From NCBI GenBank assembly GCA_020639235.1, contig JACKHC010000001.1, positions 1,116,001 to 1,180,000 of the forward strand: DNA of 64,000 nucleotides. Direction: 5' to 3'. This document shows, piece by piece, positions 9,571 to 18,367 of the stretch. Within the stretch, counting starts at the first letter, position 1; every line of letters starts with the position of its first letter. Position numbers and translations under genes: made by a program. Under the pieces are notes generated by a model. It was given only the letters and a program-made list of their open reading frames with translations, ran no database searches and was not told the DNA's origin. The stretch is from Phycisphaeraceae bacterium (lineage in GTDB: Bacteria > Planctomycetota > Phycisphaerae > Phycisphaerales > UBA1924).

Positions 9571-9601
9571 CAAAAAAAACAAAGCCCCGCACACGCGGGG
9601 C
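9571..9601 (-). terminator. Rho-independent terminator of the PEP-CTERM-like gene
   Basis: On the minus strand, GCCCCGC (9601-9595) pairs with GCGGGGC (9590-9584) around a GTGT loop. A T-rich run including eight consecutive Ts follows (9579-9572). It lies about 50 bases after the stop at 9650. Confidence 0.85.
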
Positions 9602-9649
9602 CTTGCTCAGGGTTGTCAGTAGGTCATGGCCGCATGAGCAGCCGAGTGA

Positions 9650-10300
9650 TCAGCGACGGCGACGAGCCGCAGCCAGACCGCCCATGCCCAGAAGCGCCAT
9701 CGCGCCGGGGCTCGGAACAATCTGGATACCGTTCAGCGTCGAGAAGCCGGAAATCGTCGTGGTCGTAATATTCAACGGCTGCCCAGCAGTCAGCGTCACA
9801 TTGAACACGTTGTGCGTCACGCCCGCAGCGTAGTTGCCGCCGAACGCGCCGCCGGAGTTCGCAGGCGCCGAGCCGTTCACCGAGGTCGACGCGATGAAGG
9901 TCGCGCTGTCCGGGGCCCAGGCGTACACATACACCTGGTAGTTGCCCGCGGCCAGACCCGTCACCACGAAGGTGTCCGTCGCGCCGGTGCCACCCAGATC
10001 CAGACCGTCATCCAGCAGCGCCTCGAAGTCGCCCGAGGTACCGGCATTGTTGAACGAGAACGCGAAGTTGCCGGCGGGCAACGCAATCGAAGCGCCCGAG
10101 GGAGCGCCCGCGATGTCGTTCAGAGCGACCGAACCGGTCGTCGCCGTAATCGCGTTCCAGATGCCCGGCTGAGCAGCCGCAGCACCGTGACCGGCGCCCG
10201 GAGTCCCGAACTGTGTACCAAAGTCCATATTGATCAAGGACGACGCCGAAGCAGCCGTCCCCGCCAACGCAACAACCGCTGCGCCCAAAGCGAGTCTCAT
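9650..10300 (-). CDS. Secreted protein with PEP-CTERM-like sorting tail
   Basis: The 216-residue protein begins with a signal peptide (MRLALGAAVVALAGTAASAS). It is rich in Gly, Ala, Thr and Asn, as expected for a beta-rich surface protein. It ends in VPSPGA, a short hydrophobic helix and RRRR. That tripartite tail matches PEP-CTERM exosortase signals, in a VPSP variant. A strong AGGAGGAGG ribosome site lies just upstream of ATG 10300. No exosortase is in the window. The middle contains a TFVVTGLAAGNYQVYVYAW strand pattern like carbohydrate-binding or fibronectin-like domains. The function is otherwise unknown. Confidence 0.8.
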   Translation of the reverse strand: MRLALGAAVVALAGTAASASSLINMDFGTQFGTPGAGHGAAAAQPGIWNAITATTGSVALNDIAGAPSGASIALPAGNFAFSFNNAGTSGDFEALLDDGLDLGGTGATDTFVVTGLAAGNYQVYVYAWAPDSATFIASTSVNGSAPANSGGAFGGNYAAGVTHNVFNVTLTAGQPLNITTTTISGFSTLNGIQIVPSPGAMALLGMGGLAAARRRR

Positions 10301-10599
10301 CGCAAAACCCTCCTCCTGTGGGGCCCGAGTAGCCCACCTTGGTTCGCCGCTCGCTAACGGACACCCGTCAGCATGACGTGTTTGCAGCGCACCAAGAGCC
10401 CCACAGCGTTTCTTCTTAGGGTCAAATATGCGCCAAATCCGCCCCTATTCAAGGGAATCACCCCCGAATCGCCCGCGATCCCGGCGCATCTCAGCCGCCG
10501 CGCCACCGTTCGCGCCCCAAGCACCACGACGGCAACGGTTTGCAGCAATGCCCTCCGCCCAAGGCATATCCAAGAATTCCGACCCCTCTGGCCCCCCCG
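10301..10599. other. Intergenic region upstream of the PEP-CTERM-like gene
   Basis: About 300 bases lie between the start of the exoprotein gene and the stop of threonine aldolase. It must hold the exoprotein promoter and the end of the upstream operon. I see the strong ribosome site at its left end. I see no convincing hairpin, RNA or conserved reading frame. Confidence 0.5.
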
Positions 10600-11628
10600 T
10601 TAGCCTATCGCCACCGCGATCGCACGCACCGCCCTGTCAATACTTTCACCATCCACATCCAGGTGCGTCACCGCCCTGACCGTACGGGGCCCCAACGCCA
10701 GAAGCCGCACGCCCTGAGCATCCAACCGCCCGCACAGAGCACCCGCATCCCCGTCCACCTCGAAGTACACAATATTCGTCTCAACATTCCCCAGGTCCAC
10801 CCGCACACCCCGCACCCCCGCGATCCCCTCCGCAAACCGCCGCGCATGGGCGTGATCCTCCGCGAGTCGCTCCACATGCCGCTCGAGCGCATAGATCGCG
10901 GCCCCAGCCAGCACCCCCGACTGCCGCATCGCTCCGCCGAACATCTTCCGGAACCGCTTCGCCCGCCGGATCGTCCCCGCGTCCCCCGCCACCGCCGACC
11001 CCACCGGCGCGCCCAGCCCCTTCGAGAAGCAGATCGTCACCGTGTCAAAGTGCCGCGCATACGCCGCTGCGCTCACACCCGAAGCCACCACCGCGTTCAT
11101 GATCCGCGCACCATCCAGATGCATCTTGAGCCCGCGCGCCCGCGCAGCAGCGCTCACTTCCGCGATCTTCTCAACAGGCCACACGCTCCCGCCCCCTCGG
11201 TTGTGCGTGTTCTCGATGCTCACCACCTTCGTCACCGGGTCGTGGTCATCGATCGGCCGGACGCACGCCTCCATCGTGCGCGCATCGAAGATCCCCCGCG
11301 CCCCCGCCGCGAACGCCACCGAACACCCGGACAACGCCGCCGGCGCGCCGCCCTCGTACTGATAGATATGGCTCAACTCGTGGCACACGATCTCATCGCC
11401 CGGCTCCGTCAGCGCCCGCAGCGCCACCTGGTTCGCCATCGTCCCGCTGGGCACGAAGATCGCCGCCTCCTTGCCGAAGAGTTCGCACACCTTCTCGCAC
11501 AGCGCGTTCACCGTCGGGTCATCCCCGAGCACATCATCGCCCAGCGGCGCGCGCATCATCGCCTCGCGCATCGCCGCCGTCGGCCGCGTCACCGTGTCCG
11601 AACGCAAGTCCGCGATCAGTGGTCCCAT
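10600..11628 (-). CDS. ltaE: Low-specificity L-threonine aldolase
   Basis: This PLP enzyme splits L-threonine or L-allo-threonine to glycine and acetaldehyde. The 342-residue length is usual. It shows the N-terminal LRSDTVTRPTAAMREAM block, GDDVLGDDPTVNALCEKV, the MHLDGARIMNA motif with the cofactor-binding Asp, and SKGLGAPVGS with the Schiff-base lysine. It starts 7 bases after the stop of the fumarylacetoacetase gene and is therefore probably in one operon with it. That links amino-acid breakdown functions. Confidence 0.92.
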   Translation of the reverse strand: MGPLIADLRSDTVTRPTAAMREAMMRAPLGDDVLGDDPTVNALCEKVCELFGKEAAIFVPSGTMANQVALRALTEPGDEIVCHELSHIYQYEGGAPAALSGCSVAFAAGARGIFDARTMEACVRPIDDHDPVTKVVSIENTHNRGGGSVWPVEKIAEVSAAARARGLKMHLDGARIMNAVVASGVSAAAYARHFDTVTICFSKGLGAPVGSAVAGDAGTIRRAKRFRKMFGGAMRQSGVLAGAAIYALERHVERLAEDHAHARRFAEGIAGVRGVRVDLGNVETNIVYFEVDGDAGALCGRLDAQGVRLLALGPRTVRAVTHLDVDGESIDRAVRAIAVAIG

Positions 11629-11635
11629 GTGTCGC

Positions 11636-12997
11636 TCAACCCTTCGCGGGCGTCACCACGCCCCGGCACTCGCCAAGCCCGATCCGCCTGAATCCCTCGC
11701 GCTCGCACCACCCCCGCAGAGTCACCTCGTCCCCGTCCGCAAGGAAAAACCGCGTCTCCCCCGTCGGCAACTTGATCGGCTCACGGTCCTTCCCCGCGCC
11801 CTTCCAAGTGGCTTCCAACAAACACCCCGCCTCTCCCGCACCCGGCCCCGACACCGTCCCCGAAGCGATCAGATCGCCGGCTTGCATGTTGCACCCGTTC
11901 GATGCGTGGTGCGTCAGCATCTGCGCAATCGTCCAGTACATGTGCCGGAAACTCGTCCTCGACACGCGCACCGGCTCCATCCCCTTATCGCGCATCTGCT
12001 TCGACGAAATCAACGCCTCCACCTGCATATCAATGCCGCCGAACTTCTCGTTCGCATCGCTGCGCAGATACGCCAGCGGCTTCGGATCGTCCTTGTCCCG
12101 CACAAACGCGCCGCACCGGAACGGCGCCAGCGCCTCCATCGTCACGATGAACGGCGAGATCGTCGTCGCGAAACTCTTCGCCAGGAACGGCCCCAGCGGC
12201 TGATACTCCCATTTCTGCATGTCCCGCGCCGACCAGTCATTCACAAGGCACACGCCGAAGAGATGCTCCTCCGCTTCGCCGATCGGAATCACTTCGCCCT
12301 GCTCGTTCCCGCGCGCAATGAACGCCCCGACCTCCAACTCGTAATCAAGCCGCTTGCACGCTCCGTACTTGGGCTCGCTCTCCCCGTCCGCCACCGTCTG
12401 GCCCATCGGCCTTCGAACCTCCGCGCCGGACGCCACGATCGAAGACGCCCGCCCGTGATACCCGATCGGGATCCACTTGTAGTTGGGCAGCAAGGGATTC
12501 TCCGGCCGGAACATCGACCCCACGTTCGTCGCGTGGTAGATCGACGCATAGAAATCCGTGTAGTCCCCGATCCCCGTCAGCAGCGGCAAGGCGAACACCG
12601 CGCCCTCCGCCGGCGACATGATCCGCCCCCGCTCCCTGTGGTCACGCAGCCGCTTGTCGTCCTTCCGCAACAACCGCTGCACCTTCGGTCGCAGCCGCGA
12701 CCACAACCCGTCCGCCATCAGGTCCTCGATCGACATGAAGTCCCAGTCGTCATCGTCATCGTCGAAGATGTCCGACGCCGCCAGCAGGTTCAAATCGAGC
12801 AACTCATCCCCGACCGCCACCACGATCCCCGCCCAGAACCCGTCCCCGTCGTCGGCCTCCGTCAGGCGCATCGCCAGCGGCAGATTCTGAATCGGAAAGT
12901 CAGTACTCGGGTCATTCGCCGACTCCACCCACGACTCCAGCTTCGGGTCGTGCGTCTCGTCGATCGGGTACGAAGGATGCGATGGTTGCTTGCTCAT
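11636..12997 (-). CDS. fahA: Fumarylacetoacetase
   Basis: This enzyme hydrolyses fumarylacetoacetate to fumarate and acetoacetate, the last step of tyrosine and homogentisate breakdown. The start at ATG 12997 (453 residues) is chosen because MSKQPSHPSYP leads directly into the domain. Twenty further in-frame codons upstream overlap a repeat element. Recognisable blocks are DFYASIYHATNVGSMFRP, IGYHGRASSIVASG with the catalytic His region, LDYELEVGAFI with the metal ligands, and VNDWSARDMQKWEYQPLGPF. One insert is an acidic run (DIFDDDDDDWDF) near residue 90. HmgA, the enzyme two steps earlier, is encoded at 15311. Confidence 0.95.
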   Translation of the reverse strand: MSKQPSHPSYPIDETHDPKLESWVESANDPSTDFPIQNLPLAMRLTEADDGDGFWAGIVVAVGDELLDLNLLAASDIFDDDDDDWDFMSIEDLMADGLWSRLRPKVQRLLRKDDKRLRDHRERGRIMSPAEGAVFALPLLTGIGDYTDFYASIYHATNVGSMFRPENPLLPNYKWIPIGYHGRASSIVASGAEVRRPMGQTVADGESEPKYGACKRLDYELEVGAFIARGNEQGEVIPIGEAEEHLFGVCLVNDWSARDMQKWEYQPLGPFLAKSFATTISPFIVTMEALAPFRCGAFVRDKDDPKPLAYLRSDANEKFGGIDMQVEALISSKQMRDKGMEPVRVSRTSFRHMYWTIAQMLTHHASNGCNMQAGDLIASGTVSGPGAGEAGCLLEATWKGAGKDREPIKLPTGETRFFLADGDEVTLRGWCEREGFRRIGLGECRGVVTPAKG

Positions 12998-13043
12998 CCC
13001 CGCAGGATAACGCACCGCAATATCTGAGCAGGCGGTATCTCGG

Positions 13044-13083
13044 GTGCCATGGCTCATCTCGACGCCGTCGAGTGAGCCATGTC
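13044..13083. repeat. Palindromic intergenic repeat, family B copy 1
   Basis: A 40-base hairpin lies between fahA and the gene behind it. ATGGCTCA and CTCGAC on the left pair with GTCGAG and TGAGCCAT on the right, with one bulged base. The same layout occurs at 28412 and 28565 with changed but still paired stem bases. Confidence 0.75.
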
Positions 13084-13103
13084 GGTTGAACCGGAGTCCC
13101 CCC

Positions 13104-14072
13104 TCACATCATCCCCAGCCCCCGCAGATCATCCACCGGCTCCTCGAATGAGCAACTCCCGAACGAGATCGCAAACCGCTCCCGCACCGACGCCAGCCGC
13201 GCGATCTCGATCGCCTTGCCCCGCCACGATGCGTGCGTCTCGCCCAACTGGAAAGCGCCCGCATCCGTCTCACTCAGCACCCGCTCCGCATCATGCACGC
13301 CCATCGCGCCCGTCCGGATGAACGCGCTCGCCAAGATCACATTCAAAAACCCGTGCATCACGCCCCGCGGCGAATCGGGCCTGTACGTCAACGCCCGCTC
13401 CGCCCGCACCGGATGGTGCAGCCCAGCAGTCGCCTTGAACGCCACATCCGCAGCAGCGCAGTTCGCAATAAACCCCGCCACCGCTTCCGGCGGCGGAATC
13501 AAATCCGCCGTCACGCCACCCGTGCGAATCTTCGCCCGCGCACCCGTCCCCGCCAGCGCCGAGATGATCCCCCGCGTGTCGTCGCGCCAGTCCACCTCGA
13601 AGAACGGCTCGATCTGCTCGGGAATGATCTTCAGCGCCCGATCAACATCGTGCCCGCTCGCCGCCTTCAACTCGATCGTGTCGATCACCGCGCCCCCCGT
13701 CACCGCCACGGGGGACATCGCCGAGTCATCACCGCCCTCCGCGCCCTCGTTCAGCGCCAAAGGCCCGAAGTCCGGCGCATACTTCTGATTGAAGGCGAAA
13801 ATCCGATCAATATCCGCATCCAGATCAGCACCGGGCAGCGCCGACACGTACCACGGCTCCGCGTCCCCGTCCTCCGCCCAGAACCGCTCGCCGCACTTCT
13901 CAAACTCGTCGAGCCGCGCCACCGTCGTGATGAATCGCGCCAGGATCCACGACTCATCGCCCGCCCGGTACCGCGCGTAGTTCTCAACCGCCGGGCCCAT
14001 CTCAAGCTTCGCCGGCGGGAACAACCCCGCATAGTCAACAATCGAGTCCATCAAAACGCGTACCGCGCTCAT
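13104..14072 (-). CDS. Conserved protein of unknown function next to fahA (DYAGLFPP family)
   Basis: The start at ATG 14072 has AAGGAA seven bases upstream, giving 322 residues. The N-terminus reads MDSIVDYAGLFPPAKLEM. The C-terminal half contains AKIRTGGVTADLIPPP and, near residue 210, FKATAGLHHPVR. There is no signal peptide or membrane segment. The charged residues around R-GG and K-x-TAGLHH look like an enzyme active site, possibly a TIM-barrel. I do not recognise an assigned function. It lies 106 bases upstream of fahA in the same direction. An intermediate step of aromatic or acetoacetate metabolism is possible but only inferred. Confidence 0.8.
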   Translation of the reverse strand: MSAVRVLMDSIVDYAGLFPPAKLEMGPAVENYARYRAGDESWILARFITTVARLDEFEKCGERFWAEDGDAEPWYVSALPGADLDADIDRIFAFNQKYAPDFGPLALNEGAEGGDDSAMSPVAVTGGAVIDTIELKAASGHDVDRALKIIPEQIEPFFEVDWRDDTRGIISALAGTGARAKIRTGGVTADLIPPPEAVAGFIANCAAADVAFKATAGLHHPVRAERALTYRPDSPRGVMHGFLNVILASAFIRTGAMGVHDAERVLSETDAGAFQLGETHASWRGKAIEIARLASVRERFAISFGSCSFEEPVDDLRGLGMM

Positions 14073-14147
14073 CGCCAGTTCCTTTCTCTCTCGGTGCGCC
14101 ATTAGGTTAGCCGCCACGACCCGCTCTGTTTGTGCTAGAACAGGACG

Positions 14148-15230
14148 ATGGGAGCGTCACCCCACGCAGGCAAGTCCGTCCTCCTCATCGAGCAGGGATT
14201 CCTCAAGTCCCGCGCCGGCAAACCCATCCACGGCGTCGAACTCTTCCGACTCTTCCTCCTCCGCCAGATGATCCAACTCGGCGTCGATGTCACTGTCCTC
14301 TGCGAACAGTCCTGGAAACCAATCCTCGAAGAACGACTCGAGGACGCTCGCCCCAACATCGTCACCACACCCTCCCTGCGGGGCGTGGTCGCCACCGGCA
14401 TCCCCGCGGCGCTCTTCGTCAGAAAGCCCAAACCGAAGTACGACGCCGTCATGTTCGGCGACCCCGGCCGCGGCCTGCTCCCCGCCATGCGCATCGCCAA
14501 GTGGCGCCGCCTCGCCAGACGCTACTTCGTCATGTCCCACCGCCAGCCCAAGGACGAGGTCTGCCGCGCCATGGACAAGATGAACCTCGATGTCCTGGCC
14601 GTCTCCGAGTTCGTCGCGTCCCGCTACCGGCGCAACAACTACTCCAGAAACCTCGACATCTATTACGGCATCGCCAACGCGCCGGACTTTTACCCGCCTA
14701 CCACACCCCGCCCGAACGACGGCCTGTGCCACTTCGTCATGGTCGCCCGCCTCCCCAACATCTCCAAGCGCCTCGATTGGGCGCTCGAGGCGTTCCAATC
14801 ACTCCCAGACGATGTGCGCCGGCGCTCCCGTCTCCACCTCGCATCCTTCATCGAACCCACCGATCTCGGCATCGAGGGTGTCATCTGCCACCCTTGGCTC
14901 CCCGCCGACCGCATCCCCGAACTCCTGCGCCAGATGGATGTCATGCTCGCCATCTCACGCCGCGAGACCTTCTCCCAGGCCATCGTCCAGGGCATGCTCA
15001 CCGCCCTCCCCATCATCTCCGGCGACCACCCCGTCTATGTCGAGAAGATGGACACTGGGGGAGGTCTCGTCTGCCCCGACGCCTCCGCCGTCCGCGACGC
15101 CATGATCTGCCTCGCCTCCGACCCCGCCCTCCGTGCCCGGATGGGGGCCATCGGGCGTGAAACCGCCCTGGCGCGCTATGCTTGGGACACCGACCGATTC
15201 CTCACGCAATACCTCTTCCGCGGGGTCTGA
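14148..15230 (+). CDS. GT4-type glycosyltransferase
   Basis: The 360-residue soluble protein has the two-lobe pattern of GT-B glycosyltransferases. The N-terminal lobe contains KPIHGVELFRLFLLRQM and a Rossmann-like VDVTVLCE strand. The C-terminal lobe contains FVMVARLPNISKRLDWALEA, then CHPWLPADRIPELLRQMDVM, and SRRETFSQAIVQGMLTALPI, the usual E-x7-E nucleotide-sugar site (ETFSQAIVQGM). Donor and acceptor sugars cannot be told. It stands alone between divergent and co-directional genes of tyrosine breakdown and has no obvious functional link to them. Confidence 0.85.
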   Translation: MGASPHAGKSVLLIEQGFLKSRAGKPIHGVELFRLFLLRQMIQLGVDVTVLCEQSWKPILEERLEDARPNIVTTPSLRGVVATGIPAALFVRKPKPKYDAVMFGDPGRGLLPAMRIAKWRRLARRYFVMSHRQPKDEVCRAMDKMNLDVLAVSEFVASRYRRNNYSRNLDIYYGIANAPDFYPPTTPRPNDGLCHFVMVARLPNISKRLDWALEAFQSLPDDVRRRSRLHLASFIEPTDLGIEGVICHPWLPADRIPELLRQMDVMLAISRRETFSQAIVQGMLTALPIISGDHPVYVEKMDTGGGLVCPDASAVRDAMICLASDPALRARMGAIGRETALARYAWDTDRFLTQYLFRGV

Positions 15231-15310
15231 TTTGGCAAATTTGGGGTTTCGCCGAAGGATCGTCGGCTCTACAATGAACCCCCCGAATAATCGAACGACC
15301 GGAGGCCGCA

Positions 15311-16645
15311 ATGCCCTATTACATGAAGCTCGGAAACCTCCCCAAAACCCGGCACACCCAGTTCCGACGCCCAGACGGCGCGCTCTACTCCGAAGAACTC
15401 TTCGGCACCGAGGGCTTCGTCGGACCCACCTCCACCCTCTACCACATCCATCCCCCGACCCAGGTCTTCGGCTGGAACACCAAGTACTCCACCAAGCCCG
15501 AGTATGTCGAAACCTCAACCATGCGCATGCGCCACCTCAAGACGCACGCCATGAAGCCCAAGGGCGACGCCGTCACCGGTCGCGTCGTCCTCTTCGGCAA
15601 CGCCGATGTCGAGATGGCCATCTGCACGCCCGCCGAGCAGATGTCCTACCACTTCAAGAACGGCCAGGGCGACGAGTGCTTCTTCATCCACTACGGCCGC
15701 GGCACCGTCCACTCCATGTTCGGAACCCTCAAGTTCCACGAGAAGGACTACATCGTCATCCCCAAGGGCACCATCTACCGCATCGAGTTCGATGACCTCC
15801 CCGACGACCAGCGCCCGCAGGGAATGAACAAGGCCGACATGCCATTCGGACGATTCGTCCTCTTCGAGACCTGCAACGCCTCGCACATCCAGCCGCCGCC
15901 GCGCTACCTCTCCAAGACCACCTCGCAGTTCCTTGAACACGCGCCCTACTGCGAGCGCGACCTCCGCATCCCCGAATACCCACTCGCCTACGACGAACTC
16001 GGCGACTTCGAAGTCCGCATCAAGGCGCTCAACGCCGTTCACACCTACACCTATCACTACCACCCGCTCGATGTGGTCGGCTGGGACGGCTGCTACTACC
16101 CCTACATCTTCAACATCGATGACTTCGCCCCCATCGTCGGCAAACTCCACATGCCGCCGCCCATCCATCAGACCTTCGAAGGCCACAACTTCGTCATCTG
16201 CTCCTTCTGCCCGCGCATGCTCGACTTCCACCCCAACGCCATCGTCGTCCCCTACAACCACTCCAACATCGACTCCGACGAAATCCTCTACTACGTCGAG
16301 GGCAACTACAAAGCGCGCAAGGGAATCGATATCGGCTCCATCTCGCTCCACCCCCAGGGCATCCCACACGGCCCGCACCCCGGCACCGTCGAAGCATCAC
16401 TCGGCGCCAAGTTCACCAACGAACTCGCCGTCATGTGCGACACCTTCCGCCCCATGTACCCCACCAAGGAAGCCCTCGCCCTCGACGACGCCAAGTACCC
16501 CGAGTCTTGGAAAGAGGGCCACTACCCCCTCACCAAGGACCGCATGCACTCCGAGACCGGCTTCCCCCTCAACGGCACATCTCCCAACGGGCACGCCAAG
16601 TCTGCATCCGGCAAAGGCGAAGGCGTCACCAACGTCTGGACCTGA
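15311..16645 (+). CDS. hmgA: Homogentisate 1,2-dioxygenase family protein
   Basis: The 444-residue product matches the cupin homogentisate dioxygenase family. It shows the N-terminal YYMKLGNLPKTRHTQFR, the first cupin core QGDECFFIHYGRGTVHSMFG, and the C-terminal cupin with WDGCYYPYIFNIDDFAP, DSDEILYYVEGNY and SLHPQGIPHGPHPG, which carry the His/Glu iron ligands. It opens the homogentisate ring to maleylacetoacetate. GGAGG precedes ATG 15311. FahA, further down the pathway, is encoded nearby on the other strand. No maleylacetoacetate isomerase or HPP dioxygenase is seen in this window. Confidence 0.92.
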   Translation: MPYYMKLGNLPKTRHTQFRRPDGALYSEELFGTEGFVGPTSTLYHIHPPTQVFGWNTKYSTKPEYVETSTMRMRHLKTHAMKPKGDAVTGRVVLFGNADVEMAICTPAEQMSYHFKNGQGDECFFIHYGRGTVHSMFGTLKFHEKDYIVIPKGTIYRIEFDDLPDDQRPQGMNKADMPFGRFVLFETCNASHIQPPPRYLSKTTSQFLEHAPYCERDLRIPEYPLAYDELGDFEVRIKALNAVHTYTYHYHPLDVVGWDGCYYPYIFNIDDFAPIVGKLHMPPPIHQTFEGHNFVICSFCPRMLDFHPNAIVVPYNHSNIDSDEILYYVEGNYKARKGIDIGSISLHPQGIPHGPHPGTVEASLGAKFTNELAVMCDTFRPMYPTKEALALDDAKYPESWKEGHYPLTKDRMHSETGFPLNGTSPNGHAKSASGKGEGVTNVWT

Positions 16646-16685
16646 CCGCATACGTTGAAGATCAGATTGTTCTTCCTCCATCCGG

Positions 16686-16714
16686 AAAGCCCCGGCACGC
16701 GAAACCGGGGCTTT
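16686..16714. terminator. Bidirectional terminator between hmgA and the WDG-repeat gene
   Basis: AAAGCCCCGG (16686-16695) pairs with CCGGGGCTTT (16705-16714), followed by a T run on the + strand and preceded by an A run. The flanking genes converge, so one hairpin can serve both. Confidence 0.85.
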
Positions 16715-16767
16715 TGTTCGCGCCGAGTGTTACCGCTCGTTGTGGGAGGGAGCACCCGCACTCAGCA

Positions 16768-18093
16768 TCACATGCAGGTCGCACCGAACTGGGCGAGGAT
16801 GATATTCAGATCATCGACATCGACCACGCCGTCATGGTTCGCCAAATCGCGGGCGTCGCCGATGCCGACGTTCATGCCGAAGACCGACAAGACAGCATTC
16901 AGATCGTCGACATTCACCGTTCGATCACCGTTGGCGATGTCGCCCGGACATGTATTGCAGTCAAAGAAGCTCGCGTTCCGGGCATTCGCGTTCCCCGCAG
17001 CGCTCGCAAACTGTCCGCCGGCGAAGATCGTCCCCGCCGCGTCAGCCGAAACATCGAACACCGAAGTCTGAATGCTCGCGAGCATCCCCGAGCCGAGCGC
17101 CGACCACTGCCCGGTCATCGGATCGTACATGGCAATGTTGTTGACCTGAACACTGTCCACCATATCGAACGCGCCCGACATCACCACCTTGCCCTGAGCG
17201 GTCGTAATCAGGGCGAAGGGTGAACTCGCGTTCACCCCGTTGAGCCCGCCGCCCACCGCAGACCAACCGCTACCGTCCCAGACCGCAAGCCCGTTGCAGC
17301 TCACACCCCCCGCCTGCCCGAAAAGCCCCGCGACCATCAGCTCTCCGCTCGGCAACAGCGTCAACGCGCGCGCCGGCCCACTCAATCCAGACCCCAGCGG
17401 CAACCACTGCGTCCCATCCCAGCGCGCAATCCCACCCATGGGCACGCCGTCAGCTCTCGTGAAGTCCCCGCACGCGATGATGTCTCCATTGGGCATCTCT
17501 TCCAGATCAACGATCATCGTGGGGCTGTTCCCCTTCGGATTGAAGATCCCCGAGAAGCCGCCGCCGGTGGTGTTATTGCCGAACTTGGTCCATGCAAAAC
17601 CGTCCCATCGCGCGATGCCCCAGGCGGGCTGATTGTCCGCCTGAGAGAACGAGCCGCCGGCGATCAGATCGCCATCAGATGTCCGCAACAGAGCTCGGCA
17701 CGATCCAAACCGGAGCCCCTGGCCCAGTCCGGTCCATTGCGCCCCATCCCAGCGTGCGATCAATCCGGCCACATTGCCGCCGGCCTCAGTGAACTGGCCA
17801 CCGGCGATGAACCCACCATCCGGCTCCGCCAGGATCGCTCGGACGAATCCGTTGACGCCCGAACCCGCGCTCTCCCAATCCGTACCATTCCAAATGGCGA
17901 TGTGCTCGACCACGAGGGAACCGGCCAGCGTCATGGACCCGCCGTAGACCGCATCTCCATTCGCCAAGGCGGCACACGCGTAGGCCGCCGGAGCAACCCC
18001 CGTTCCAAGCGGCTCCCAGTCACAGTTCCCAGCGATCACTTGCGAACCCGAAACGAGCACGACGCTCGCGGCAATGGCGTGGCGGTTCAACAT
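16768..18093 (-). CDS. Secreted WDG-repeat (beta-propeller-like) protein with dockerin-like C-terminus
   Basis: The start at ATG 18093 has CAGGAG six bases upstream and yields a signal peptide (MLNRHAIAASVVLVSGSQVIAG). The 441-residue protein has about six to seven repeats of the type IARWDGxxW..LGxGL, each followed by a strand ending in GGxFxxA. This is a propeller-like repeat common in planctomycete exoproteins. The last 60 residues hold two calcium-binding type motifs (NGDRTVNVDDLNAVL and NHDGVVDVDDLNIIL), similar to dockerin/EF-hand pairs. No cohesin is encoded in the window. The role is probably extracellular. The ligand is unknown. Confidence 0.82.
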   Translation of the reverse strand: MLNRHAIAASVVLVSGSQVIAGNCDWEPLGTGVAPAAYACAALANGDAVYGGSMTLAGSLVVEHIAIWNGTDWESAGSGVNGFVRAILAEPDGGFIAGGQFTEAGGNVAGLIARWDGAQWTGLGQGLRFGSCRALLRTSDGDLIAGGSFSQADNQPAWGIARWDGFAWTKFGNNTTGGGFSGIFNPKGNSPTMIVDLEEMPNGDIIACGDFTRADGVPMGGIARWDGTQWLPLGSGLSGPARALTLLPSGELMVAGLFGQAGGVSCNGLAVWDGSGWSAVGGGLNGVNASSPFALITTAQGKVVMSGAFDMVDSVQVNNIAMYDPMTGQWSALGSGMLASIQTSVFDVSADAAGTIFAGGQFASAAGNANARNASFFDCNTCPGDIANGDRTVNVDDLNAVLSVFGMNVGIGDARDLANHDGVVDVDDLNIILAQFGATCM

Positions 18094-18367
18094 CTCGAAC
18101 TCCTGTTCAATGATCCGGCAACCTCGGGCCCGCGGAGAAGAGCACGCAGCGTCCTCCTCCAAGACCCTCCACCACCAGAAACGGCATGGCCTTGACGGGC
18201 GCGTTGCCCGCTTGTCACACACCGTTAAGAGGCACAAGCCCCCCGCGTGATACATAAAACCCTTGAACTGGAGTGAGTCCCCCCCGGTGCCGTGTGCCAC
18301 CGACTCCATGCGCGTGAGAAGGGCATCCCCACTCGATGCCTCGATGCCTGGGTCCCCCGATGCCTTC

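Noticed and set aside
18094..18367. GATGCC repeated three times in the gap before the WDG-repeat gene
   Set aside because: Too short and irregular to call a repeat array. No hairpin or conserved frame.
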